Under the pieces are notes generated by a model. It did not search any database, was not told the origin of the DNA, and saw only the letters and a list, made by a program, of their open reading frames with translations. A stretch of DNA of 64,000 bases from DAIPKP01 sp964545875. Lineage in GTDB: Bacteria > Synergistota > Synergistia > Synergistales > Aminiphilaceae. Within the stretch, counting starts at the first letter, position 1. Each line of letters opens with the position of its first letter. Of the stretch, positions 36,875 through 44,510 are shown piece by piece. The position numbers were made by a program, and so were the translations under genes. The stretch spans positions 62,001 to 126,000 of the forward strand of contig CAZJHH010000006.1 of the NCBI GenBank assembly GCA_964545875.1. The letters are read 5' to 3'.

Positions 36875-38719
36875 ATGAAGAAGACCGTATGTGCGCTTTT
36901 CATTCTGCTGTCTCTGGTACTCACATCCTCCGCCTGGGGAGTTCCTGCGAGCCCCTTCCCCATATCTTTGGAACAACCCGATGGAACAGCCATCGAAATT
37001 TTCCGCCAGGGAGACGAATTCTTTAATTGGGTGGAGACCTCCGAAGGATATCCTCTCGTCAAAAACGAAACCACGGGCTTTTGGGAGTACGCCCGCGCTT
37101 CGGAAGGAACTCTTGAATCCACGGGTATCCCCTATCGTCCCCAAGGGACGGTACCGGAAAATGTTTCTCCCCGCTTCCATCCCTCTCCGGAAAAAATTGC
37201 GACTCTCCGCCAGGAAAGGGCTTCAGAAAATTTGGAGATCGCCTCCACCTGGACTCCCCGCCCCCTTTCGGGAACCCGGAAAATTCTCGCCATTCGAGTG
37301 GGTTTTCTCGACCGACCTCTTGAAGTCTCGGCTTCCAACACGGAAAACGCCTTTTTCGGAGCCACAAACTCCGTCGCCAAGTACTATCAGGATCAATCCA
37401 AAGGAACTCTTCAGGTTCAGTCCGCTCTCGGCGGCGCCAGCGTGCTTACGGTGAACCTCGGTGCGGGAGACGCCAACGGAGGCAATCACCCCGACGGTTT
37501 TATCGACACCGGAGACAACGTAACAGATCACCGGAACGAAGTCGCCTTCGTCACCAGCGTGGTCAGCAAAGCAGCCGCCCAGGGAGTCAACTTCGCGTCC
37601 TTCGATACCAACGGGGACGGAAGAATCACCCCCGACGAGCTGGTGGTCTATCTTATCGTGGCGGGATACGAAGAATCCGGCTCGGCTCTCACTCCTTCGG
37701 TCTGGGCCCATGCCTGGTCTTCCTGGACGGGCTACGGAGCGGCTCACATGGTCACCATTGCCGGAAAGACCCTTACCAATTGGGCCATGAACGGAGAACT
37801 CTACGATGCCGGCGTGGCCATGCCCTTCGGCGTAATCTGTCATGAACTGGGACATCAGTTCTGCAAGCTCCCGGACTTGTACGACGTAAACAAGGCGAAC
37901 GAGGGGCTCGGACATTTTTCCCTCATGGCGGGAGGATCCTGGGGACGAGAGGCCGGTGCGGTGGCCGGATCAAAACCGGTAAATCTGGATGCGTGGAGCC
38001 GCTACTACCTGGGCTGGGAAACTCCCCTCACTCCTCCCGGTGGCGGAAGCGCCCTGGAAGCTTCCAGCAGTACCGTAACCTTCGGTACGCCCTATAACGG
38101 AACGCATCCTGCGGTGCGTCTCGCCTCTTCATCCCATAGAAATACGGAATTCTTCCTGGCCGAGGTACGCGCCCTTTCGGGATGGGATGCCGGATTGGAA
38201 GGATTGAGCAACTTCCGGGACGAAATTTGGCCCGGCGCAGGAATCCTTATTCTTCACGTGGATGAAACCATAGGATCCGGAAGCCTCGAAAACGGAAACG
38301 ATTTTAACGCGTATGTGGCGGGACAAAACCAGGGATGCATGGCCGTGGAAGCAAACGGCGTCAACATGGCCAAAACCGACGGAAACGCCGACCGGGGAGC
38401 TCCCTATACGCTTTGGTACAGCGAGAACCCGAACTACATCGGCAACGGCACGTTCACTCCTACGAGCAACCCGAATTCCAACTTCTATGGCGGAACCTCA
38501 TCCAACATAAAAATTACAAACATTTCCGCCTCCGGGGCCACCATGACCGCCACGGTGGAAACGGACGAGCCGGCTCCCACGCCTACCACAACACCTCCCA
38601 CCACCACCCCCATTCCCACGCCGGGATCTGGCGGCGGCGGGGGCGGCGGATGCAGCGCTCTGGGCTTCGCTCCTCTGGGACTGCTCTTGTTGCTGCCCTT
38701 CTTGGCGTTGAAAAAGTAA
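36875..38719 (+). CDS. Secreted M6-family metallopeptidase with Synerg-CTERM-like anchor
   Basis: Predicted 614 residues. A signal peptide (CALFILLSLVLTSSAWG) is followed by the propeptide-like domain QPDGTAIEIFRQGDEF..GFWEYA. The zinc peptidase domain has HELGHQFCKLPDLYD (His323, Glu324, His327, Asp as likely third ligand) and the Met-turn-like SLMAGGSWG, as in InhA/M6 peptidases. An EF-hand-like FDTNGDGRITPDEL near residue 245 may bind calcium. A Thr/Pro-rich linker leads to GGGGGGGCSALGFAPLGLLL and a final LALKK, the Synerg-CTERM-like tail. It is probably an extracellular protein degrader held at the surface. It is likely co-transcribed with the upstream propeptide-like gene (58-base gap), with AAAGGGTGA before ATG 36875. 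Confidence 0.9.
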   Translation: MKKTVCALFILLSLVLTSSAWGVPASPFPISLEQPDGTAIEIFRQGDEFFNWVETSEGYPLVKNETTGFWEYARASEGTLESTGIPYRPQGTVPENVSPRFHPSPEKIATLRQERASENLEIASTWTPRPLSGTRKILAIRVGFLDRPLEVSASNTENAFFGATNSVAKYYQDQSKGTLQVQSALGGASVLTVNLGAGDANGGNHPDGFIDTGDNVTDHRNEVAFVTSVVSKAAAQGVNFASFDTNGDGRITPDELVVYLIVAGYEESGSALTPSVWAHAWSSWTGYGAAHMVTIAGKTLTNWAMNGELYDAGVAMPFGVICHELGHQFCKLPDLYDVNKANEGLGHFSLMAGGSWGREAGAVAGSKPVNLDAWSRYYLGWETPLTPPGGGSALEASSSTVTFGTPYNGTHPAVRLASSSHRNTEFFLAEVRALSGWDAGLEGLSNFRDEIWPGAGILILHVDETIGSGSLENGNDFNAYVAGQNQGCMAVEANGVNMAKTDGNADRGAPYTLWYSENPNYIGNGTFTPTSNPNSNFYGGTSSNIKITNISASGATMTATVETDEPAPTPTTTPPTTTPIPTPGSGGGGGGGCSALGFAPLGLLLLLPFLALKK

Positions 38720-38770
38720 CGGCATTTCACGGAACGATCGAGAGCAATTCGTTTCTCCGCAGTATCTTTC

Positions 38771-38803
38771 GGGGATGGGTCATGATGGCCCATCCCCTTT
38801 TTA
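38771..38803 (+). terminator. Intrinsic terminator after the M6 peptidase
   Basis: GGGGATGGG (38771-38779) pairs with CCCATCCCC (38789-38797), then TTTTTA. The same stem recurs after the second C1 gene. Confidence 0.88.
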
Positions 38804-38867
38804 TGTTCCTCGCGCAAGGATTCCCCTTTATTTTTGTATTTTTCCCAACCTGGGCAGGACAGTTCTC

Positions 38868-38896
38868 TTTACATCTTTTTTAAATGGTCGTACTAT
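38868..38896 (+). promoter_or_regulatory. Promoter of the second C1 peptidase gene
   Basis: TTTACA (38868-38873), 17 bases, TACTAT (38891-38896), preceded by CG as in the other island promoters. Confidence 0.6.
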
Positions 38897-38950
38897 TCAG
38901 GCAGAGCCGCATGACTTCAGTAAAGTGACGATGTGAAAGGAGAGTGCGTG

Positions 38951-40693
38951 ATGAAACGGAAAAATTTACCTAGGTTAGGTTTTTTGGCTTTCGCTCTTTT
39001 CCTGATCTTTTCCGGTTTTGCTTGTGCCCAGGAGCTGCAGAAAGCCCCGCTCAATCCGGAATTCGTGGAGTATCAGAAACGGCTTCAAACGGCGGAGGGA
39101 CGGGAAGAGGCTTTGTACGGATATCGCCCCTCCCCGGTGGATCTCTCGCACATTCGGGGCCCCATTTTCGGCGGATTGCGAACCGCAGCCTATCCCAGCA
39201 CCTACGATCTTCGCGACGTAAGCGGCGTAAGCTACGTCTCTCCGGTGCGCAACCAGAATCCCTTCGGCACCTGCTGGGCCTTCGGCGCCATGGGATCTCT
39301 GGAATCCACGGCTCTCCGGAATAAACAGGGGCTCTTTGCCGCGGCGGTACCGGACTATTCCGAATGGCATCTTGCCTATTTCGCGTATACCGATCAGAAT
39401 ACCGAGCTGGTCTCCTTCACCAGAGACACACTGAGCCCCGGAGAGAACGAGATCTTCGATCAGGGAGCAAGTGTAACGCAAGCTACCGCAATTCTCGCCC
39501 GATGGACCGGGGCGGTAGACGAAACGGATTGTCCCTACTGGGATACGGATAAGAATCCCCCTGCGTCGGTACTTCCCACAGGAAGCGAACCCAACGCCCG
39601 ATGGCTTACCTCGGTGGTTCTTCTCGGAGAAAGCGACAGCACCCCCTACGTCCAGGATGATGTCAAATACGCCCTTACATATTACGGAGCCTGTGCCATT
39701 CGCTTCTGCGTACTCGGAGACATGGATGTCACCGATGCCTACTGGAACGCTGCCGAAAACTGCTACTACGCCGCCAGCTCCGCCTCCACGGGAGGCCATA
39801 TCGTCACCATCGTGGGGTGGGATGACGCCTATCCGGCGGCAAACTTCAGCACCGTTCCTTTGGATGGAGACGGCGCCTGGATCGTGAAAAACTCCTGGGG
39901 AACCGGCTGGGGGGACAGCGGCTATTTCTACCTTTCCTACCACGATGCCAACATCGGATATCCCGCAGTTTTTCTCGGGAACACCACCACCTTCGAGTAC
40001 GTCTACCAATACGATCCCCTGGGCTGGACGAACTCCTACGGCTACGGCTCCCCCACGGCATATTTCGCCAACGTCTTTACCGCCGGCACGGGATCGAGCG
40101 CCTCGGGCCCCCTGAAGAGCGCCGCCACCGAAGCGCTGAAGGCGGTAAGCTTCTATATGGCAACCCCGGGCTCCTCGTACAATATCTGGGTTTACACGGG
40201 GGTTACGGGAAGCCCCGCCACGGGAACCCTGGCCTACGGCCCCGAGGCGAGCGTATTCACCGCTCCGGGGTACTACACCATCATCCTGGATGAGGAGATA
40301 CCCCTCGTGCCGGGAGAGAAGTTCGCCGTGGTGGTAGAACTCACCACACCGGGATACAACTGGCCCATTCCCATAGAGAACCTTATAGTGGGGTATTCCG
40401 AAAAGGCCCGGGCCCATGCGGGGGAGAGCTACATCAGCGCCAACGGCACCACCTGGACGGATATCACCACCGTTGGAGGGCAGGAAGATACCAACGTGGC
40501 CCTCAAGGCCTTTACGGGCCCCTATACGGGCCCCACCGTCACGCCTACTCCTACGGGAACACCTACGGTAACTCCCACCACCACCCCCATCCCCACGCCG
40601 GGATCTGGCGGCGGGGGCGGCGGATGCAGTGCCCTGGGCTTCGCTCCTCTGGGACTCCTCTTCCTGCTGCCCCTCCTGGTATTGAAAAAATAA
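38951..40693 (+). CDS. Second secreted C1-family cysteine peptidase with Synerg-CTERM-like anchor
   Basis: Predicted 580 residues, a close paralogue of the protein at 34232 over its whole length. Signal peptide (LAFALFLIFSGFACA); propeptide with the same DLSHIRGPIFGGL; catalytic Cys108 (NPFGTCWAFGAMGSLES), His283 (TGGHIVTIVGWDD) and Asn314 (IVKNSWGTGWGDSGYFY). The beta module has YQYDPLGWTNSYGYGSPTAY, nearly identical to its paralogue. A TPTPTGTPTVTPTTTP linker and the GGGGCSALGFAPLGLLFLLP anchor with LLVLKK complete it. The catalytic residues are intact. AAAGGAG precedes ATG 38951; the frame is open six codons upstream but that start overlaps the ribosome site. Confidence 0.9.
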   Translation: MKRKNLPRLGFLAFALFLIFSGFACAQELQKAPLNPEFVEYQKRLQTAEGREEALYGYRPSPVDLSHIRGPIFGGLRTAAYPSTYDLRDVSGVSYVSPVRNQNPFGTCWAFGAMGSLESTALRNKQGLFAAAVPDYSEWHLAYFAYTDQNTELVSFTRDTLSPGENEIFDQGASVTQATAILARWTGAVDETDCPYWDTDKNPPASVLPTGSEPNARWLTSVVLLGESDSTPYVQDDVKYALTYYGACAIRFCVLGDMDVTDAYWNAAENCYYAASSASTGGHIVTIVGWDDAYPAANFSTVPLDGDGAWIVKNSWGTGWGDSGYFYLSYHDANIGYPAVFLGNTTTFEYVYQYDPLGWTNSYGYGSPTAYFANVFTAGTGSSASGPLKSAATEALKAVSFYMATPGSSYNIWVYTGVTGSPATGTLAYGPEASVFTAPGYYTIILDEEIPLVPGEKFAVVVELTTPGYNWPIPIENLIVGYSEKARAHAGESYISANGTTWTDITTVGGQEDTNVALKAFTGPYTGPTVTPTPTGTPTVTPTTTPIPTPGSGGGGGGCSALGFAPLGLLFLLPLLVLKK

Positions 40694-40741
40694 CCGCGTT
40701 CCACGGAACTATCAAAAGCAGTTTGCTTTTCCGCACTGTAC

Positions 40742-40788
40742 TCCGGGGATGGGTATATATCTGCCCATCCCCGGATTTCGTTTTTTTC
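40742..40788 (+). terminator. Intrinsic terminator after the second C1 peptidase
   Basis: TCCGGGGATGGG (40742-40753) pairs with CCCATCCCCGGA (40764-40775), then TTTCGTTTTTTT. It shares the GGGGATGGG stem with the terminator at 38771. Confidence 0.9.
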
Positions 40789-40830
40789 GGAAAAGCCCAT
40801 ACCGCCCCGCCGATACGGGGCCCTTCGTCC

Positions 40831-40859
40831 TGGAAGAAAGAAAGTACTCCGGGTATAAT
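40831..40859 (+). promoter_or_regulatory. Possible promoter of the DUF4412-like gene
   Basis: Consensus TATAAT (40854-40859) with a poor -35 TGGAAG (40831-40836) at 17 bases. Confidence 0.45.
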
Positions 40860-40919
40860 GAATTTTCACGGCATTACACGGCTTGGGGAAACCAAGGAAT
40901 TTATAAGGAGGATTTTGCT

Positions 40920-41519
40920 ATGAAACGAAGTGCACTCTTTTCGGGAATTTTCATCCTGGTGGTTCTTTTCGCCTGCACCGCCTTCGGTGCGGAGTACACC
41001 GCAGATATGACCACCACGGGGCCCCAGGGAACCACCACGGGAAAACTCTACGTGAAAGGGAATCTCTTCCGCCAGGATATGACCATGGAGGGGCAGGAAC
41101 AAACCATTATCATCGACGAGAAAACCGGCATTACCCTCATTCTCATGCATGCTCAGAAGATGTATATGGAGATTCCGGATATGACGGGAGATGAAAGTCA
41201 GGGGGAGGCGCAGTACAACGTACATTCCGCGGAGGAGCTTCTGGAAGCCAACCGGGATATGGCCACGGCGGAAGATCTGGGAACGGAAACCGTCAACGGC
41301 GTTACATGCCGGATCTTCAAAGTAACCTATAAGGACGGCCTTCGGGGAGACTCCACTCTCTGGATTTCCCGGGAGCTGGAAACTCCCATAAAGGTGATCA
41401 CCCAGACTCCCATGGGAGAAACCACTCTGGAGATGAGCAACATCCAGCAGGGTTCTCTTTCGGATAGCCTTTTCTCGGTTCCCGGGGATTACGAACGTAT
41501 GGAACTTCCGGGAATGTAG
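40920..41519 (+). CDS. Secreted DUF4412-like protein
   Basis: Predicted 199 residues with a signal peptide (SALFSGIFILVVLFACTAFG) and an all-beta mature part. The layout resembles LolA/LolB-like or DUF4412 proteins: YTADMTTTGPQGTTTGKLYVKGNLFRQDM, then IIDEKTGITLILMHAQKMYMEI and a C-terminal DSTLWISRELETPIKV..TTLEMSNIQQG. Such proteins are exported and are thought to bind lipid or other hydrophobic groups, but no function is established. There is no lipobox: the mature start is AEYTA with no cysteine. AAGGAGG (40904-40910) precedes ATG 40920. It is probably expressed from its own promoter, at the end of the secreted-peptidase island. Confidence 0.7.
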   Translation: MKRSALFSGIFILVVLFACTAFGAEYTADMTTTGPQGTTTGKLYVKGNLFRQDMTMEGQEQTIIIDEKTGITLILMHAQKMYMEIPDMTGDESQGEAQYNVHSAEELLEANRDMATAEDLGTETVNGVTCRIFKVTYKDGLRGDSTLWISRELETPIKVITQTPMGETTLEMSNIQQGSLSDSLFSVPGDYERMELPGM

Positions 41520-41586
41520 ATGTAGCGCTCCTTTCCCGCATCGGCGGTAACGGCGGCATCCCCGGGGAAAAACCGGGGAAAAAATA

Positions 41587-41648
41587 CGCAGATTACCCAG
41601 ATTTCACAGGTTCTGCTTTATAATCTGTGTTTATCCGGGTAATCTGCG
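41587..41648. repeat. Inverted repeat between convergent genes (CGCAGATTACCC family)
   Basis: CGCAGATTACCC (41587-41598) and GGGTAATCTGCG (41637-41648), perfect 12-bp arms with an AGATT/AATCT inner pairing. A related element with CCGCAGATAAGG arms is at 62415-62491. Both lie between convergent genes and could act as two-way terminators. Confidence 0.6.
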
Positions 41649-41678
41649 AACATCTTGCTTCCCGAGAAATCCGCGTAT

Positions 41679-42572
41679 TTACAGACCCTTCCAGGATTTG
41701 AACCCCTGCCCCCGCACCTCGGAAGCATCGGAAACCGACATGAAGGCGTTGGTATCCAGGGAAAGCACGAAACGACGAAGCCTCACCACCTGCCCCGGAG
41801 AGAGATAGGTAAGGAGTACCGGGCGGGGCTGTTTACTGAATCCTCCCTCTCCGTTGAGCCTCGTCACCCCCCGATGCAGCTCATGAAGGATGAACGAAGA
41901 GATCTCGTCGGGATACCGGGTAATGAGAAGAATCTGCTTGCGCCGATCGAAGGAGCGCAGAGTGTTATCCACCATGAGCCCCGAAATGTAAAGGAGCAGC
42001 CCTCCATAGAGGCTCTTTTCGATACCCACCACGAAGACCGCCAGGAGAAGCACCGAGGAGCTGAGAAGAAAGCTGTAGATCCCCAGTTCGATGCCGTAGC
42101 GCTTTCGGAGCACCATGGCGACCACGTCGGTGCCTCCCGTACAGGCCTCGGCCCGAAAGATGAGCCCCGATCCCAGTCCGTTGATGATCCCCGCAAAGAC
42201 CACGATCAGGAGAGAGTCCTTGATGGCGGGCACCGGCAGTATCACCAGGGCCCGGAGAAGCACCGTCATGAGGGCCACGGAAAAGGCGGTCTTCACCACG
42301 AAGGAGGGCGAAAGCTCCCGCCAGGCCCATAAAAGAAGCGCTCCGTTGCCGATGCCGATCACCCAGGCGGGAGAAATTCCCCAGACATAGGTGGTAAGCA
42401 CCGCCAGACCGTTCACCCCCGAGGCGGGAAAGGTGTGGGGAATGATCAGAAGCACGTAGCTCAGGCTTATCATCACCGTTCCCAGAGTGATGAGAAAAAG
42501 ATCCCGCCAGTTGGTTTTGGCCCACAGGTAGCTCCGGAAGGTTCGCAGCCGCATCCTCTGTAACAGCATCAT
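41679..42572 (-). CDS. YitT family (DUF161/DUF2179) membrane protein
   Basis: Predicted 297 residues. Five or six hydrophobic segments start at FLITLGTVMISLSYVLLIIP, with the family motif IFRAEACTGGTDVVAMVLRKRYG. A soluble C-terminal DUF2179 domain follows (ILLITRYPDEISSFILHELHRGVTRLNGEGGF). Members are widespread, possibly transporters, of unknown substrate. GGGGAGG precedes the ATG at 42572 (a second ATG follows directly). It lies 33 bases after the PepF-like gene and is probably its operon partner. Confidence 0.88.
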   Translation of the reverse strand: MMLLQRMRLRTFRSYLWAKTNWRDLFLITLGTVMISLSYVLLIIPHTFPASGVNGLAVLTTYVWGISPAWVIGIGNGALLLWAWRELSPSFVVKTAFSVALMTVLLRALVILPVPAIKDSLLIVVFAGIINGLGSGLIFRAEACTGGTDVVAMVLRKRYGIELGIYSFLLSSSVLLLAVFVVGIEKSLYGGLLLYISGLMVDNTLRSFDRRKQILLITRYPDEISSFILHELHRGVTRLNGEGGFSKQPRPVLLTYLSPGQVVRLRRFVLSLDTNAFMSVSDASEVRGQGFKSWKGL

Positions 42573-42605
42573 GAAATTATCCTCCCCGAACCATAAATTT
42601 TTCCC

Positions 42606-44477
42606 CTACTCCCGGAGAAGCTGCTCAAGCTGGTCCAGCCATCGGGAGAAACGGTCCAGCACCGCCCGCACAGGCTCGGGAGAGGTCATATCCACTCCGG
42701 CTTTTTTGAGCAAATCGATGGGATAGGCAGAATCCCCGCTTTCGAGAAAAGCGAGATACCGGGCCACCGCAGGTTCCCCTTCGGTAAGAATCTGTTCCGC
42801 CAGGGAGGCCGCCGCGGCATATCCCGTGGCGTACTGGTAGACGTAGAAGGCACTGTAGAAATGGGGAATCCGGGCCCACTCGATATGGATCTCCGGGTCG
42901 ATCACCGTTTCCGTTCCGTAGTAGGCCGTGTTCAGATCTTTCCAGAGAGTGCAGAGGACATCCGGTGTCAGGGGCTCTCCCCGGCGGGTCTTTTCGTGGG
43001 CTATCTTTTCGAACTCCCCGAAGAGCACCTGCCGGAAGACGGTGGTGCGAATCTGCTCCAGGGCATAGTTCAATAGGTAGAGCTTCTCCTCCCGGCTGGC
43101 GGCTTTCGAAATCATATGATCCAGCAGGAGATTTTCGTTGGTGATGGAGGCCACTTCGGCGGTGAAAATATCGTGCCCCGAATAGACGTAGGGCTGTACC
43201 GCATAGGTAAAGGAGGAGTGCAGGGCGTGCCCCATCTCGTGGGCCAGGGTAAAGACGTCCCGAAGGGTGCCGTTGTAGTTCAGAAGCACGTAGGGATGAG
43301 CTCCGTAGGTGCTCCAGGAGTAGGCTCCGCTCCGCTTTCCCCGATTTTCATAGACGTCGATCCAGCCTCCGGTGAGCCCCTTTTCCAGCTCCTCCAGGTA
43401 GCGGTCTCCCAGGGGTGCCAGGGCCTGGCGCACATCCTCCACGGCCTCGGCATAGGAAATGTCCTTCCGGCTCTCCTCCACCAGGGGGGCGTAAAGGTCG
43501 TACATGTGCAGCTCCTCCAGCCCCAGGGCTTCTTTTTTGAGAGCCATGTACCGGTGCAGCTCCGGCAAGCCTTCGTGAATGGCCTGAATGAGCTTGTCGT
43601 ACACTTCCAGAGGAATGGCATCGGGATAGAGGGCCCCCTGAAGGGAGGATTCGTAGTTGCGAACCTGGCTGAAGAAGGCATCCTTCTTCACGCTGCCTCC
43701 GTAGGTGGCGGCCAGGGTGTTTTTGTATCGTTCGTAGGTTTTGAAGAGCCCCATAAAGGCGGCCTTGCGAACCTCCCGATTTCGGGAGTGGATGTATTTC
43801 CCGTAGCGCTCTTCGGAAAGCTCCACCTCCCGGCCCTCTTCATCCCGGATGACCGGGAACTTGAGATCCGCATTGGTGAGCATGGAGAAGGCATTCTGAG
43901 GCACGTCCGCCAGGCCGCCCATCCGGGCGAGCAGCAGCTCCTGTTCTGCGGGAAGCACGTGATTCCGCACCCGAGTGATCTGCTCCAAAGCGAAACGGTA
44001 GAGTTCCAGCCGGGGTTCCCGAGCCAGAAACTCTTCGAGGGTTTTCTCGGGAATGGCGAGAATTTCCGGGGTAACGAAAGATCCGGCTCCGTTGGCCTCC
44101 ACCGCCAGTGTGGTGGCCCGGTCCGCCAGGCCCTGATAGCGATCGTTTTCCGTGTCTTCGTGGCTTCGCATGTGGGCATAGGCGTAGACCTTGCCCAGGA
44201 TGATTCCCAGAGAATCCTCCAGTTCCAGGCATTCGAGAAGTTTTGTCGGGGATTCTCCGAGAGTTCCCTGATATTCCCCGAGCCGGGGAAGGATTTCCTG
44301 AACCTCTTTGTACGCCGTCTCCCAGGAGGCGTCATCTTCAAAGATATTCTCCAGCCGCCACTGATAGGCGGAATCCATCTCCTGCCGTTCCGGAAGGGTC
44401 TGGACGTCTCCCGCGGTCATGCCGGGGCAGAGCAGTATGGAACCGATAAGTGCACCGTACAGCATACGTTTTTTCAT
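42606..44477 (-). CDS. Oligoendopeptidase F-like M3 metallopeptidase with a signal peptide
   Basis: Predicted 623 residues. The M3B core is complete: YQWRLENIFEDDASWE at the N-terminus, the zinc motif LAHEMGHALHSSF, the downstream Glu ligand region IFTAEVASITNENLLLDHM, and ARIPHFYSAFYVYQYATGYAAAASLA near the C-terminus. It cleaves short peptides. Most PepF proteins are cytosolic. This one begins MKKRMLYGALIGSILLCPGM, a plausible Sec signal peptide, so it may work in the periplasm on peptides released by the C1 and M6 enzymes encoded nearby. The start has a modest ribosome site (AAAGGATG). The ORF sits 33 bases from both neighbours on the same strand. Confidence 0.9.
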   Translation of the reverse strand: MKKRMLYGALIGSILLCPGMTAGDVQTLPERQEMDSAYQWRLENIFEDDASWETAYKEVQEILPRLGEYQGTLGESPTKLLECLELEDSLGIILGKVYAYAHMRSHEDTENDRYQGLADRATTLAVEANGAGSFVTPEILAIPEKTLEEFLAREPRLELYRFALEQITRVRNHVLPAEQELLLARMGGLADVPQNAFSMLTNADLKFPVIRDEEGREVELSEERYGKYIHSRNREVRKAAFMGLFKTYERYKNTLAATYGGSVKKDAFFSQVRNYESSLQGALYPDAIPLEVYDKLIQAIHEGLPELHRYMALKKEALGLEELHMYDLYAPLVEESRKDISYAEAVEDVRQALAPLGDRYLEELEKGLTGGWIDVYENRGKRSGAYSWSTYGAHPYVLLNYNGTLRDVFTLAHEMGHALHSSFTYAVQPYVYSGHDIFTAEVASITNENLLLDHMISKAASREEKLYLLNYALEQIRTTVFRQVLFGEFEKIAHEKTRRGEPLTPDVLCTLWKDLNTAYYGTETVIDPEIHIEWARIPHFYSAFYVYQYATGYAAAASLAEQILTEGEPAVARYLAFLESGDSAYPIDLLKKAGVDMTSPEPVRAVLDRFSRWLDQLEQLLRE

Positions 44478-44510
44478 CCTTTCATCACCGCCATTTTCTT
44501 TTCTCTGTCG

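Noticed and set aside
41686..41715. tRNA-like T-arm on the minus strand (GGTTCAAATCC)
   Set aside because: It lies in the last codons of the YitT-like gene, and no acceptor, D-arm or anticodon arm can be placed around it.
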